The notes: generated by a model not told the origin, from the letters alone. 64,000 bases of DNA from Primula veris (GCA_963682055.1 OY821749.1:6002336-6066335), one strand, 5' to 3'; numbered from the stretch's first letter, positions 1-11,435 are shown. A program made the numbers and translations.

Positions 1-219
1 TTTGGATAAAATTGAAGAATTTTTTGATATATTAAAATCAAATAACAAACAACGAAATGAGCTAAGAAAATAAAAAAAAAAAGTAATTTCGCAGCCACTA
101 CTCGACAAAATAAAAGAAAAGAAAAAAAAAAAAAAATTGTGCCACGTGGACGTGGGATCTCAGATCCCACGTCTCTTATATTATCCAGCAATTAGAGTAT
201 TTAAAAAAGAACTCCCCCC
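1..219. mobile_element. Right end of a Mutator-like element, cut by window edge
   Basis: This stretch matches, in divergent form, the right end of the complete element at 6147-8131. Shared landmarks, in order, are a TTTTTGATATATTAAA-like motif near position 20-35, a poly-A run, the palindrome GACGTGGGAT/ATCCCACGTC at about 149-173, and TATATTAT followed by GAACTCCCC. Its left part lies outside the window, so target-site duplication and length cannot be tested. A true G-box (CACGTG) occurs at about 143-148. The outer end near 219 is inferred from alignment with the other copy. Confidence 0.6.
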
Positions 220-613
220 AGAGTTCTCTCATGCTAACTGCTAAGTCTCTCTACCCACACGAAATAGAAAACAAAATTATGATCAAAGTAGCATGACTAA
301 ATTATACACAAAATCATTTACCAGAAAGAAGGATGATGGTTGGTTGCGGAAGAAAAAAGATAGCAAGATCCACTAATTAGGCATATTTAAGTACTTTTCT
401 CATTATGTCACAATATCGTGGTACAATTCCCCTTTTCTAGGTCCTAATTGACAATGTAACAACTAACTTAGAAGAGGCGGAAACGTAAAATAAGGTTCTA
501 CATTTTCAACTCGTCTGTTTTGCTTTTCGTCTAAATGATTTTAATCGTCCATCAATTAACTCAATCCTCAGTTACACTAGGAAGTCTCTACAAAATATTT
601 CACAGTACAAGGA
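220..613. other. 3' flank of the beta-carotene hydroxylase gene
   Basis: AT-rich sequence between the truncated element and the stop codon of the minus-strand hydroxylase gene. It should hold that gene's 3' UTR and poly(A) site. No further gene or repeat was recognised. Confidence 0.5.
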
Positions 614-3600
614 TTAATCACCAGCCTTGGATGACAATCTATTCCTCCGGCTCACCTCCTTTTCCAGCTCCTCATGCCCTCCCACTTCCTCAAGTTCCTG
701 CACCACATAATATATAACCGTCTCTTTTCCAAACCCAAAATTGAATAAAATTAATTAGATACTACCATGAAAGAAAAAGGAATACTCCGTTCGTCCTTAT
801 TTAAGTGTCTTGACTTCCATTTTGGACGTCCCAAAATAAACGTCAACTTTCTTTTTCTTAGTAATTTTCTCTCTTTTAGTTTTTAAAATAGTCATTTATG
901 GTAGTTATATCATATCAAATATACAGTTATAGCCTCACGTTTTAAAAAAGAATTTTTTTTGAAAATCTTGATGTTTTTATGCTTCATTGTTAAATTTTAA
1001 ATAAAACTGTTCCGAATATTTAAATAGCACAGTTTTCAAAGTTCGACACTTATTTAGTGCCCGAGGAAGGAAAAAGTAACACCACATACATACCTTAGGT
1101 CCCAAGAACAGCCCATATGGGACTCCTTTGAATTTGTGTGTGTGGTGGAGCTACAAAACAAACAAAGACATCATCATCAAAACATAAAAGATCTTGGACC
1201 ATTAAATCCTGTTAAAAAGACAAACTCGTTACTCTTTTTTATTTTATTTTTTGAAACAACCTCATTCTCTGTTATTAGACGTATAGTAATTGATTATATA
1301 CTGACTATTTATATACTTGGGGAAACTACATGAAAAGTCCTTGTAGAGTTGTAGTTGGTCCATAAAGGTTCCACTAAAACGCTAATAGTATCCTATTCTA
1401 TAAAGTATGATATAGTATCCTCAATTTTCCAGAATAGTGACATGCTTGGTTCATTTCATAGTTTTTGTTTCTAATGTTGGGAATCTTAATGTGCTCATAT
1501 TAGAGGATAGCTTCATAATGTTGCTGAAAAACTAACTTATCCCTGAAAGAACTGCAAATAAGTCAGCACTATGTTATTCATCATTAGCGTAACTTTTGCA
1601 TAGTATGAAAGCTTTAAATGTTGCAATTGAAACTAGGGGACCCATCTTAGTCAAAAGTATGGAGTCAATCATATCAGCATGATGCCACCGGTCCGGATTG
1701 AAATGCCTTTACAACACCGTCCTCGGGAATGCAGAATCGAAACTACATCCGTCAACGAATGGACCAATGATGTAACTACACAGCGACTCTTACATAAGTA
1801 AATGATATTATGTTTATAATGTTTACCTGGTGGGCAGCAGCAACTCTTCTGAAGTAGGGGACATTAGCAACTGGCCCTACTGGGAATCTCTTGTGTACAA
1901 GCCCGTCGTGGACAAACATATAGGCCATCCCGAACACTGTAATTCCAAGCCCCTATGTATGTTTCACCATTTAATAATACAGAAAATCAAGGTATAAAAG
2001 ATAGGTAGTGCTTTATCTTAAAAAAATGTAATATTTGCATAATCTACTTAAAAAATATTATACAAATGATACAATTCTGCTAGTTTTGCAACTTTGAAAT
2101 TCCAAACCGCATTCCTAGATTTTACATGCCAGTGGTTGAATGACGTCGAAGTTATGTGAAAATACGCACATATCCTTGTTTGTTATTGTATTAAAAAAAT
2201 TGTTGCTGTTCTTCTCCCACCAACCTTCATATATATATCATTGTATAGCTGTTCCTTTCAGATTAAAATAACCCTGTAATATTGTATGAATCATAACTCA
2301 CTGGCTGGCTGGTATGTGGTGGTCAGTGACAAACGAATAAAATTCGATAAGGATTAAGGTGGTTAAACAGGAAAGACTAGATCAGAAGAAACATAAACTA
2401 ATTTTATTTTAGTATCTTACACGAAAATCAAGCTGCTAATATATAACAGACTTGGTTTGAAAAAGCAGGAGCATATTATTTAAAAAAAAGTATCCTTTTA
2501 TACCTACAAGTCAACTTATAGTTGATTGTGACTCCTGCCCATTAGCATATTTCTAAGTGAGCCATGCTATTTGTTTGATCACCGTGTTCACACAATGAAT
2601 TTTTCCAATAAATGTTTTGATTAAATTCCAGTACTACAATACCTAGGATTTAAAAATGTAAGATGTGTATGTAGTTAACTACTTATAAGTATACTTACAG
2701 CTCCAAAGCATAGACCAGGAATAAGGCCTTTGTGGAAGAACCCGTAGTTGAGGAGAGATATAGCCGGGACTGCGTTTATAATGGCGAATATGTCATTTAG
2801 CTCAAAAGGCCCTTCTCTCGGTTTATGGTGCGACTGCATTACACTAGATGAAATTAATAAAACGTACCTCAAGGAAGATGAAAAGAATATATGACTTCAA
2901 ATAAATAACATAATAACAGCCAGACCTCGTGCATGTGCCATAAAGAAGCATGCCAGAGCACCCTGTGTGCCCATCTTGCCCAAAACTCCATCCCTACCTG
3001 AATTCCAAACAATTCCCAATTAATCAACGATTTTTGACATGTAATTATAGGTAGTTATACATGCTTACCATAAAGATTAGTACAAATTAAGAATCATCCT
3101 GGTAAGTTGAACGGTAAACAATAGTCTAAATGATTATTTCCCATATTCTAATCCCACTAGATTGGAACAATTTTCTATAGTCCCGAATGGGAGCAAAGTT
3201 CTATTTGGTCTACGTAGTTTCTTTCAAGCACTACCACTTCCCTATTTCACAATTTGTGGGTGATGAACAGATGAACTGATTTACTCCCCAAGATTCAGAA
3301 GAACACAATGATTTAGTCTTCCGTGTGGTACTTCGAAATTCTTTCTAACTGAGATAAGGTAAGATAAAAGAGTAACTTAAGTGAACAAAACCTGGGTTAC
3401 TGCTACGGTTTTATGAATTAAGATGAGTACACGTTCATCAAAAAACAGCTTTCAGATTTTCAAAATTTCAGACTATCTTTGTTGATTAACCCTTCAATTA
3501 TAATTTCGTGTTAAAGAAAACCTTAAACTTAACTAAGCTATAAGAATCAGAATGAGAATTCCAAATATACTTACTATTCAATCACTCCCAAAACATGTGC

Positions 3601-6034
3601 AAGTTTTGTCTCTGATAGAATAATCACTTTTAATCTAATTTCATCAAATGCACAGTTATAACAGTATAGAACTGAGTAACAGTAGAAAAGAAGAACGAGA
3701 AAATTAAACTTACAGCTGCGCCCACTGATAGAGCAAATGTGCCAAACATCTCAGACAAAGGCACTTCCCCTCCCTACATTTCACAAATATCCAAAATTCA
3801 ATTTCACCCAACATGCATTATTTAACCAAATACAGAAAAATGGGCATAAAAATAAACGGTAAATCATTTCGAGGATCACCACAGTTCGGACTAACATTCT
3901 ATTTGGTCCTCTCAGTTTCAACTGCAACATGAATTCATCAAAATTTGCGGAATTTGAGAATTTTAGGGAAAACGGTAGAACATGTAGCATTCACATATCA
4001 CTCCCTATTCAACCAACTTCATCAAATTTTAGGCATATACATCAGTATCATTATGGGTCCGTTTGGTATAAGATTTTTTTAGCATATTATTGGAATTTTT
4101 ATTTTAAAAATTCAATTATTTAGCTTTTAAAAAGCACATTTTTAGGCTAAAAATCAAGAATCAGAATTTTGAAATTTACCAAACATAACCAAATCTCGAC
4201 GATTTCCACATCCTCCTTAAATACACAGAATACTCAACACTGACTATAATTTACAAATAAAATAATAAAACCTCTTCCTCTTAATTCAGACAACAAATCA
4301 CTGAAAGGAGAAAAAAAAACAGCTTAAAACTAGCCAAAAATAGTATTTTAATATGATAAGGAGTAGGATAGAGAAACTGATACAAAAGTGAAATGTGTAG
4401 TAAAAAAAAAAAAAGGAAGTGTTTCTGTCATTCTGTGCAATATTGGAACCAGGATTTGAATGTACGCTTTTTTTTTTTAATTATGAGGGGTATAATCGTC
4501 AACTTTTTAGCAAAAGATATGAAAAAAAATTGAATTATTCTATAGCCCCTCTTAGCTTATACTCCTACTGTTAGGACCTTGGTGTTCGGGTGACTTGGTC
4601 AGTGAGTTTGCTCTTCATATGGTTGGTTTGCGAACGACATTGGCAAGTTATTGGCGTGTTGGATCGCCAAAGAGCTGAGTTTGATATGGTTCAGACTTGT
4701 TAGCGGATTGGACTTGAAGGCTAAGTTGGTTTGAGGAAACGTGGCTGGTCATGAAACATTGGATACGGTTTCGATGTTGGTCCGTTTGTATGATCCGTTG
4801 GCATGAGATTGATGTGTAGGAGCATCAATGAGTAAGTTTGATATGGTTCAAGCTTGTGGACAGATTTGGGAGTAAAATAACGTAGCTAGTTGGTTTAGAC
4901 GGGTGACTGGATTTGAGTCGTTTTAGCGGGTTAGATATGGTTCTAATGCTGGTCGGTTTAGACGACAACGAGTATGATCGGGAGGATCATGCGGGCTGAT
5001 TGTTTGGATGTTCGTAGCTACTGTATAACACATTATCGAGGTGCTGAAGTGTTAAAGAAAAGGCAGGAACAGTTGCAAATAGTGGACAGCCCCTCTAGAG
5101 TTACTTGTAAACGTCACGGCGGTTATTTTTCCTATTATTCTGCCATGTAACTGCCTATGCACGAAATTATAAGTGCTAGGACAGATTGTATTCATTAGGT
5201 AGTCTCGTTTTCAAGGTTCAGATTATGTAAATGTGTATAACGGATCCTTTGTATTATTTACGGTAATAAAACGAAGGTTGGCTGCGGCCGTACGTGGGTG
5301 TGTTCGTTTACATTTACATACGTTTATTCTGTTCATATACTTGTCTTAATTGTGATTATCATCGCTGCGTATTGAGTGTGATTCCTTGAGTGAAACACGA
5401 GTGAATTGCGAGGCAAACACGAGTGAACGAGAGGCAAACACGAGCGAACGAGGGAGTTCATTGTTGGGCTGAACAAACAGGCGGTTAACGTGGGTTTTAA
5501 CCCTGGTTTGTGCCATCACTTGGTTGGTTTCGAAAACGAAAAATTAACCCTGTGACACCTACCAGGTTACTCCCCTGTTTTTGGGATAAACAAAAGCAGT
5601 AGGACAAAATATAGGCTCCACTAAAACTACATAGACTGACACTGAAATATCAACAACAAAAAAAAGAAGAAGCAAACCTCTAATTGCCAGTAAAATCTAT
5701 AATAAACAGCGAAAACAGACAAAGAGGTAACAGCAAAGGTAGACATGACAGCAGCTACGAGGTACGTGGACCGTGCTGATTTCTTCCTCTCTTTCCTTTC
5801 TGCCACGTGTACGGCCGAGATCTTACTCTCCATTTTCTCTTCCTTGCTGATTATTTTCAATTTATCGTCGTTACTTAACACGAAGCAAACGGTTCGGTTG
5901 GGGCTAGACCGGAGAGTGGTGGTGAACCGGCGAATCGGAGAGAGTGTAGAGAAGCATATTGGGGTTATAATAATGGAAGCCGGGTTTGGGACTAAGAAAG
6001 GGGTTTTGCTTAACCGGATATGCCCGCACGCCAT
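614..6034 (-). CDS. BCH: Beta-carotene 3-hydroxylase (non-heme di-iron), plastid; complete, seven exons
   Basis: Exons on the minus strand: 6034-5678, 3773-3714, 2997-2926, 2833-2699, 1952-1827, 1150-1094 and 697-614, giving 296 aa and a TAA stop. All introns are GT-AG and all in phase 0. The enzyme hydroxylates the beta-rings of beta-carotene to make zeaxanthin in plastid membranes. Residues 1 to about 60 are Ser/Thr/Pro/Arg-rich like a transit peptide; exon 1 ends with a membrane helix (TYLVAAVMSTFAVTSLSVFA). The family's histidine clusters are present: HRVLWHASLWHMHESHH across exons 3-4, HDGLVH in exon 5 and HQLHH across exons 5-6. PFELND, VPYGLFLGPK and ELEEVGG are further hallmarks. Length is normal for the family, and no break was found. 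Intron 1 (1.9 kb) holds a solo LTR and a MULE lies just upstream. Exon 6 has THKF where I recall TDKF in other plants. Confidence 0.96.
783..1077. mobile_element. Degenerate Stowaway-like MITE in hydroxylase intron 6
   Basis: The left end reads TACTCCGTTCGTCCTTATTT and the right end carries an imperfect complement around CGACACTTATTTAGTGCCCG then GAGGAAGGA. This resembles the CTCCCTCCGTYCC Stowaway terminus also seen at 57427-57629. The element is old and its exact ends are uncertain. Confidence 0.45.
4569..5557. mobile_element. Solo LTR of an LTR retrotransposon in hydroxylase intron 1
   Basis: A 989-bp block begins TGTTAGGACC and ends TGTGACA, the usual TG...CA limits of an LTR. It is flanked by an exact 5-bp direct repeat CCTAC (4564-4568 and 5558-5562), the target-site duplication expected of a retrotransposon integrase. 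An AATAAAA signal lies near 5265. A short tandem motif around GAGGCAAACACGAGYGAACG is repeated near 5396-5450. No gag or pol sequence is adjacent, so this is an LTR left after recombination between two LTRs. The superfamily cannot be decided without internal sequence. Confidence 0.85.
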
Positions 6035-6146
6035 TACTCTCTTTGAGAGAGAGAGTGAGAAAGAGAGAGAGGGAGAGATTTTCTAAAAGGAGTTGTGTAT
6101 GTGTATAGAAAAGAAATGAAGCGCAGATAAGGGGAGGGTTCAACTC
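6035..6146 (-). promoter_or_regulatory. 5' UTR / proximal leader of the hydroxylase gene
   Basis: The 112 bp between the ATG (6034) and the MULE insertion. On the minus strand it is pyrimidine-rich with CTCTCTCT runs, typical of a plant leader. A weak TATA-like CTATACACA lies near 6100. The sequence ends at the 9-bp target GTTCAACTC, so the leader and upstream promoter are interrupted here. Confidence 0.5.
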
Positions 6147-8131
6147 GGAGATTCTCTTTTGCAAAGGCTGTTTACTGAGTTATAACAGACGTGGGATTAG
6201 CAATCCCACGTCTGCGTGACATATTAATTTTTTTTTTTTTTTTTTTGCTTTGCTTCTTTTCTTGCTGGAATTTTTTTCTTTTTATTCGCTGCTTCTTCGA
6301 GTTCTTTTTACTTTAATATATCCAAAAATTCTTTAATTTTACGTAAAAACTATCCCAATTTTATCCCAAAAAAACCATAACCATCAACCATCAAATTCCT
6401 TCCTATATCAAATTAATATATTTTTTTATCAAATTAACATCACTCTACCACTACAATTATCCCCAGTTTTATCCCAAAAAAAAAAAAAAACCCTCCCAAT
6501 TTACCAAAAAAAAAAACTTCCCTAATTTTACCAAAAAAAAAAACCCTAACCATCAACCATCAAACTCCTTCGTATATCAAATTAATATATTTTTTTTCTC
6601 AAATCAACATCACTCTACCACTACATTTATCCCCAATTTTACACACACAAAAAAACCTATCCCAATTTACCAAAATAAAACATCCCCAATTTTACAAAAA
6701 ATAAACTTTAAATTTTATTATTGAGTTTAAATTTTACAACCTCCCCCAATAAGTATTTCTTTTTATTATTGATTTTAAATTTTATATAAATAGATATAAT
6801 TATTAATAAGTTATAACATTTATTAATTAAAAGTTTTTAACTTTTTTTATTGACCTTTAAATATTTATCTTCAAATTTGTTTAATCACAACTAATATTGA
6901 GTTATAATTATATAATGTTATATGTTGTTCTAATAACACTTGAGTAATGAAAATAACTTAGATAAATGATTAAAAAAAACTTGTTTTGGCATGTATATGT
7001 GAACTTGTTTTGTTAGATACATTTTATTATTTTGGAGTTTAGGTTAGTAATTAAGTTGTTGGATTCTTATAATTTTTTTGAAGTTAAACGTATTATCTCA
7101 TATATTTAAAATATGTTATTGTATCATTTGTATTTGATAGTGATATTTGTTAATATATTCAATTGTTTAGGTACCTGTGACAGAAAAAATAAAGTTAAAT
7201 CCAGATTCCATTGATGATACCGTTTTATATGACCAGAAACATCATATTTTAAACAGTTTAATCACAATTGAATCCAGAAAAAATGATCAGAAACATCATA
7301 TGACAGAAAAAATAAAGTTAAATCCAGGTTCCATTGGAAAAAAAAAATGATCTTTGGAAGTAGTTGGGTGGTTGATGGTTAGAGTTTATTTTTTGTAAAA
7401 TTGGGGGATGCTTTATTTTGGTAAATTGGGATAGATTTTTTTGTGTGTGTAAAATTGGGGATAAATGTAGTGGTAGAGTGATGTTATTTGAGAAAAAAAA
7501 TATATTAATTTGATATACGAAGAGTTTGATGGAAAAAATGATCTTTGGAAGTAGTTGGGTGGTTGATGGTTAGAGTTTATTTTTTGTAAAATTGGGGGAG
7601 GTTTTATTTTGGTAAATTGGGATAGGTTTTTTTGTGTGTGTAAAATTGGGGATAAATGTAGTGGTAGAGTGATGTTATTTGAGAAAAAAAAATATTAATT
7701 TGATATACGAAGAGTTTGATAGTTGATGGTTAGGGTTTTTTTTTGGTAAAATTGAGGAAGTTTTTTTTTTTGGTAAATTGGGAGGGTTTTTTTTTTTTTG
7801 GTAAAACTGGGGATAATTGTAGTGGTAGAGTGATGTTAATTTTATAAAAAAATATATTAATTTGATATAGGAAGGAATTTGATGGTCGATGATTATGGTT
7901 TTTTTGGGATAAAATTGGGGTAGTTTTTTTGGTAAAATTAAAGAATTTTTGGATATATTAAAGTAAAAAGAACTCGGAAGAAATAAGCAGCATAAAAAGG
8001 AAAAAATTCCAGCAAGAAAAGAAGCAAAGCAAAAAAAAAAAAAAAATTTAATATGCCACGCAGACGTGGGATTGCTAATCCCACGTCTGTTATATTATTT
8101 AGTAAACAGCGTTTGCAAAAGAGAATCTCCC
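6147..8131. mobile_element. Non-autonomous Mutator-like element with long inverted repeats
   Basis: A 1985-bp element flanked by an exact 9-bp direct repeat GTTCAACTC (6138-6146 and 8132-8140), the size typical of Mutator-like transposition. The ends are inverted copies (GGAGATTCTCTTTTGCAAA at left; its complement at right). The inverted arms run roughly 550-600 bp inward (about 6147-6715 and 7370-8131). The right arm is lengthened by a direct duplication of about 191 bp (units near 7351 and 7542). Each end carries a subterminal palindrome GACGTGGGATT/AATCCCACGTC (about 6188-6213 and 8064-8089). The core (about 6720-7340) is AT-rich with no coding sequence, so no transposase is encoded. Inside it, an AAAATAAAGTTAAATCCAG motif is repeated near 7195 and 7307. 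Confidence 0.9.
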
Positions 8132-8170
8132 GTTCAACTCACGTACACCACATTTTCCTCTTTTTCCATT

Positions 8171-8178
8171 ATTATAAA
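8171..8178 (-). promoter_or_regulatory. Candidate original TATA box of the hydroxylase gene
   Basis: On the minus strand the sequence GGTTTATAATAATGG lies just beyond the MULE. Removing the element and one target copy would place TTTATAAT roughly 145 bp upstream of the ATG, a plausible TATA position. This is inference from sequence only. Confidence 0.3.
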
Positions 8179-8263
8179 CCCCCCTTTTTTTTATTACTAA
8201 ACAATAGTTTTAGTACGCCCAACTCAGCTACAGTGTTAACATTTTGGATTATTTCGAGAGATA

Positions 8264-8684
8264 TTATCAAAACAAATAATTAATTAAAACTATTTTAATT
8301 AACATAAATTATAAATAGATAAAATATAAAAGATCAAAATAACGGATGTACGGTTAAAAAAGAAACAACCCATATCAAATAGATATATACCTCTTTTCAA
8401 AGTAACTGTCTTTTCAGTTTTCAGAATAACTCATTCTCATCTTCATCTCTCTATATATATTTTTGATAGAAAACTTCGCAATCTGAAACTCACTTGTAAT
8501 ATACTTTAATTTATTTTTAATCAAATTCAATTAATTCCGTTTTTATTAGTAGTATATTTGTAATTTTTTTTATTAAAAATTTATTATAATTTGAGTTTTT
8601 TCAGTAGAACAAACGTTTGTTGTGCGAAAAGGTTAAACTAATACATGCGTTACACCACGCATCGCGTGGGCGAGGTGCGCTGGT
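8264..8684 (+). mobile_element. Helitron-like right end, copy 1
   Basis: About 420 bp repeated in direct orientation at 8992-9408. It ends with a short hairpin (CCACGCATCGCGTGG, 8655-8669) followed by GCGAGGTGCG and CTGGT, a variant of the Helitron 3' signature of hairpin plus CTRR next to T. The 5' limit is only the edge of similarity to copy 2. Confidence 0.55.
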
Positions 8685-8957
8685 ATCTATACTATTATTT
8701 TATGTGAAAAGGGCTTACGAAGTCTTGAAACAATTATTTATAAGAGAGTCCTATTAATTTATAAAATTACAAAATAGCAATAGACATATTTTACAGGATA
8801 ATTAAAAGAAAAATAACTGTCATCTAATTATTAACTTCATATTTTCACAAATCATCAAATTCACCCCTCTCTCAACCATAATTATTCCTTAGATTCTACC
8901 ATAACGGGTTACATATATTTTTTTGGATTCATACCGATCGGATGGGCAGGTCCGCTA
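8685..8957 (+). mobile_element. Short Helitron-like element between two related ends
   Basis: Sequence from TCTATACTATTATTTTATG (about 8685) to GGGCAGGTCCGCTAGTA (CTAG at 8954-8957). The start resembles the TC 5' end of non-autonomous Helitrons and the finish resembles their CTAG 3' end, but the terminal hairpin is degraded. About 270 bp, no coding sequence. Confidence 0.4.
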
Positions 8958-8991
8958 GTATATATATATGTCAAGAGACCTTATGAAGTCT

Positions 8992-9408
8992 TAAAACAAA
9001 TAATTAATTATAACTCTTATAATTAACATAAATTACACATATATAAAATACAAAAGACAAAAGTAACTGATGAACGGTTAAAAAATAAACAACCCCTGTC
9101 AAATAGATATATGCCTCTTTCCAAAATAACTGTTTTTTCAGTTTACAGAATAACTCCTTCTCATCTTCATCTCTCTCTATAATATTTTTGATAGGAAACT
9201 TCACAATCTGAAACTCACTAGTAAGATACTTTAATTTATTTTTAATCAAATTCAATTAATTCCGTTTTTATTAGTAGTATATTTGTACTTTTTTATCAAA
9301 AATTTACTGTAATTTGAGTTTTTTCAGTATAACAAATATTTATTGTGCGAAAATGTTATCACTAATTCACGCGTTACACCACGCATTGCGTGGGCGAGGT
9401 GCGCTAGT
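8992..9408 (+). mobile_element. Helitron-like right end, copy 2
   Basis: Direct repeat of 8264-8684 with scattered substitutions. It ends with the hairpin CCACGCATTGCGTGG (9379-9393), a GCGAGGTGCG spacer and CTAG (9404-9407) followed by T. The near-identical spacing to copy 1 shows that both are the same family. Confidence 0.6.
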
Positions 9409-11225
9409 ATATATTATACACACACCACCACGATCATATCTCCACCCCGCCACCATCTCACCTCCGGCATGTCCGTATATGTATATATATTTGTGTATGT
9501 ATATAAATATATGTATTTATAGTGTGATGAGAACGTAGTGGTGGGTGGCGATCGCTGTAGGCGGGGTGACGGCGGAATGATGGTGGTTGAGTGTATGTAT
9601 AATATATATTTAAATATACATAAAAGGAAAGGATACACATAAATTGAATCAATTAATTAATAAAAAAAAAATCACTCCCCTTGATTCCCGGTTCAAAAAA
9701 AATATTTTCTTGACGAGTGGGTTTAGTGAAGGTATGCATATATTAAAACTTAAACAACTTTATAGATATACAATATAAAAGTCTTTTATATGCCCACCAC
9801 ATGTCTGATTTCAGAATTGAATCCTATATCAGGAGTATTTCATTTTATTTTTGCATTTTTTTATGTTTATGAAAATGTTAAAGACTATTTTCAACATCTT
9901 TTGTGTTTTTTACCTTTGTTTGTAGCTTTTAAGCTTTTTTTTTGTTGTTGGCAATTTTGTTATCATAATTTTGTTTGGTAGATATTCATTCGGAGAGAGA
10001 TAGAGAGAGAACTGGCGTGAGAGACATATATGAAGTGTTTTTTAATTAATTAATTGATTTAATATCAACCGTATTGAAAAAAATACAATGGATGACTATG
10101 ATTAATTTGTAAACATAATATTTTTTTTATGTGTGTATTGACCATTCCCCTATATGTATATATAAATTATGTAAAAAATGTATTTTGTATTTTATGTATA
10201 TGTATGAGTATATATATGCAATTATTTGTTTATGGGTATGTCATAAAGGTATATTTATAAACTTTTCGGATTAAATTGATATAATTTATAAAATATTAGA
10301 CTAAAGTGTAATTTAAATTTAACTTATGTCCAACTGAATTAACGAGGGTATACAGATTATGACAAAATATGTAGTTTAGACCTCAATTGTTAATGTTCGT
10401 AGTTGGGTAACCAAAATATTAATGACCGGTAGTTGGACTTTATTTCCTAAATAATATATCATGCTTCGAAAACTGTGTTATTTAACGATTTAGACCAATT
10501 TTATTTAAAATTTGGTTAAAAAGTATTATAAAATTATATAACAACTATTTATTACTTATAATATGATATTATAGTTGTAAATTTGATATGATTTCATTAC
10601 AAAAATAAATGTTTCAAAAAATATATAAGAGAAAATTTACTAAAAATGAAAATAAACATTTATTTTAGAACGTTCCAAAATGGAAAGAATTACACTTGTT
10701 TCGGACGAGTGGAATAATATTTTCACTATAACTTATAAAAAATACAATTATATAAAAGTCAACAAAATACCTATTAATATCAATAAATAGATCCGATCAA
10801 AATCACTAATAACCTCCATAACAACATATTACAAAACAATCAATCATTGTTTTTTTAGTTTAAAAGTGCATATTTCAAAGCGTATAATTTTCCCAAAACT
10901 CACTTCTGGACTTAAATTTGTTAAAGTTCAATTTAAATAAGTAATAAGTTTGGTGAAACATGATTGAACGCTACAACAAAATGCAGTTGCATATATCTTT
11001 AAAAGATTCAATTTTTAAAAGCTGCAATAAATTAAAATCACTTCCTAAGTCCTGACCACCAAGGGCTATAGTTCCTTAGCCACTTAATCTTTAATTGCCG
11101 AGCCCTAAAACCCTCAATTTCATAGTAACTTTAACATACATACAGATAAATACAAATCTGCAAATCACTTTTTGGATCTCCAATGATAACACCACCACCT
11201 ATGAAGAGGCCGCCTCCGTCTGCAG
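9409..11225. other. AT-rich intergenic DNA without a recognised gene
   Basis: Contains TA/CA-rich simple sequence at about 9410-9620, where a CCACCCCGCC-type segment and a GGCGGGGTGACGG segment face each other as a weak inverted pair. The rest is low-complexity AT-rich DNA. Short open frames here have no recognisable domain or splice context. Confidence 0.5.
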
Positions 11226-11423
11226 TTACGATCGAGTTTCAATAGAGTTACTATTATATCGGTTTTTCTTTAGTGCCTCGTAAAAGCTCATTCCCTTCCT
11301 GATAACTTCAGCATTGCTATTATTATATCGGTTTTTCTTTAATGCCTCGTAAAGGCTCATTCCCTTCCTGATGACTTCAGCATTGCTGCTGTATGGATCA
11401 ACAAACTTCGGGATAAGTGACAA
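11226..11423 (-). pseudogene. Gene fragment with a 23-residue tandem duplication
   Basis: The minus frame reads PKFVDPYSSNAEVIRKGMSL and continues YEALKKNRY, then repeats NAEVIRKGMSFYEALKKNRY. The DNA repeat period is 69 bp (TTATATCGG at 11253 and 11322). The composition looks like real protein rather than AT-rich noise, but there is no ATG-to-stop gene or obvious splicing partner. I do not recognise the source gene. It may be a fragment picked up by a transposon, or one exon of a decayed gene. Confidence 0.35.
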
Positions 11424-11435
11424 TTTTGATTTCGT

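Noticed and set aside
5745..6086. Plus-strand frame opposite hydroxylase exon 1
   Set aside because: Shadow of the well-supported minus-strand exon.
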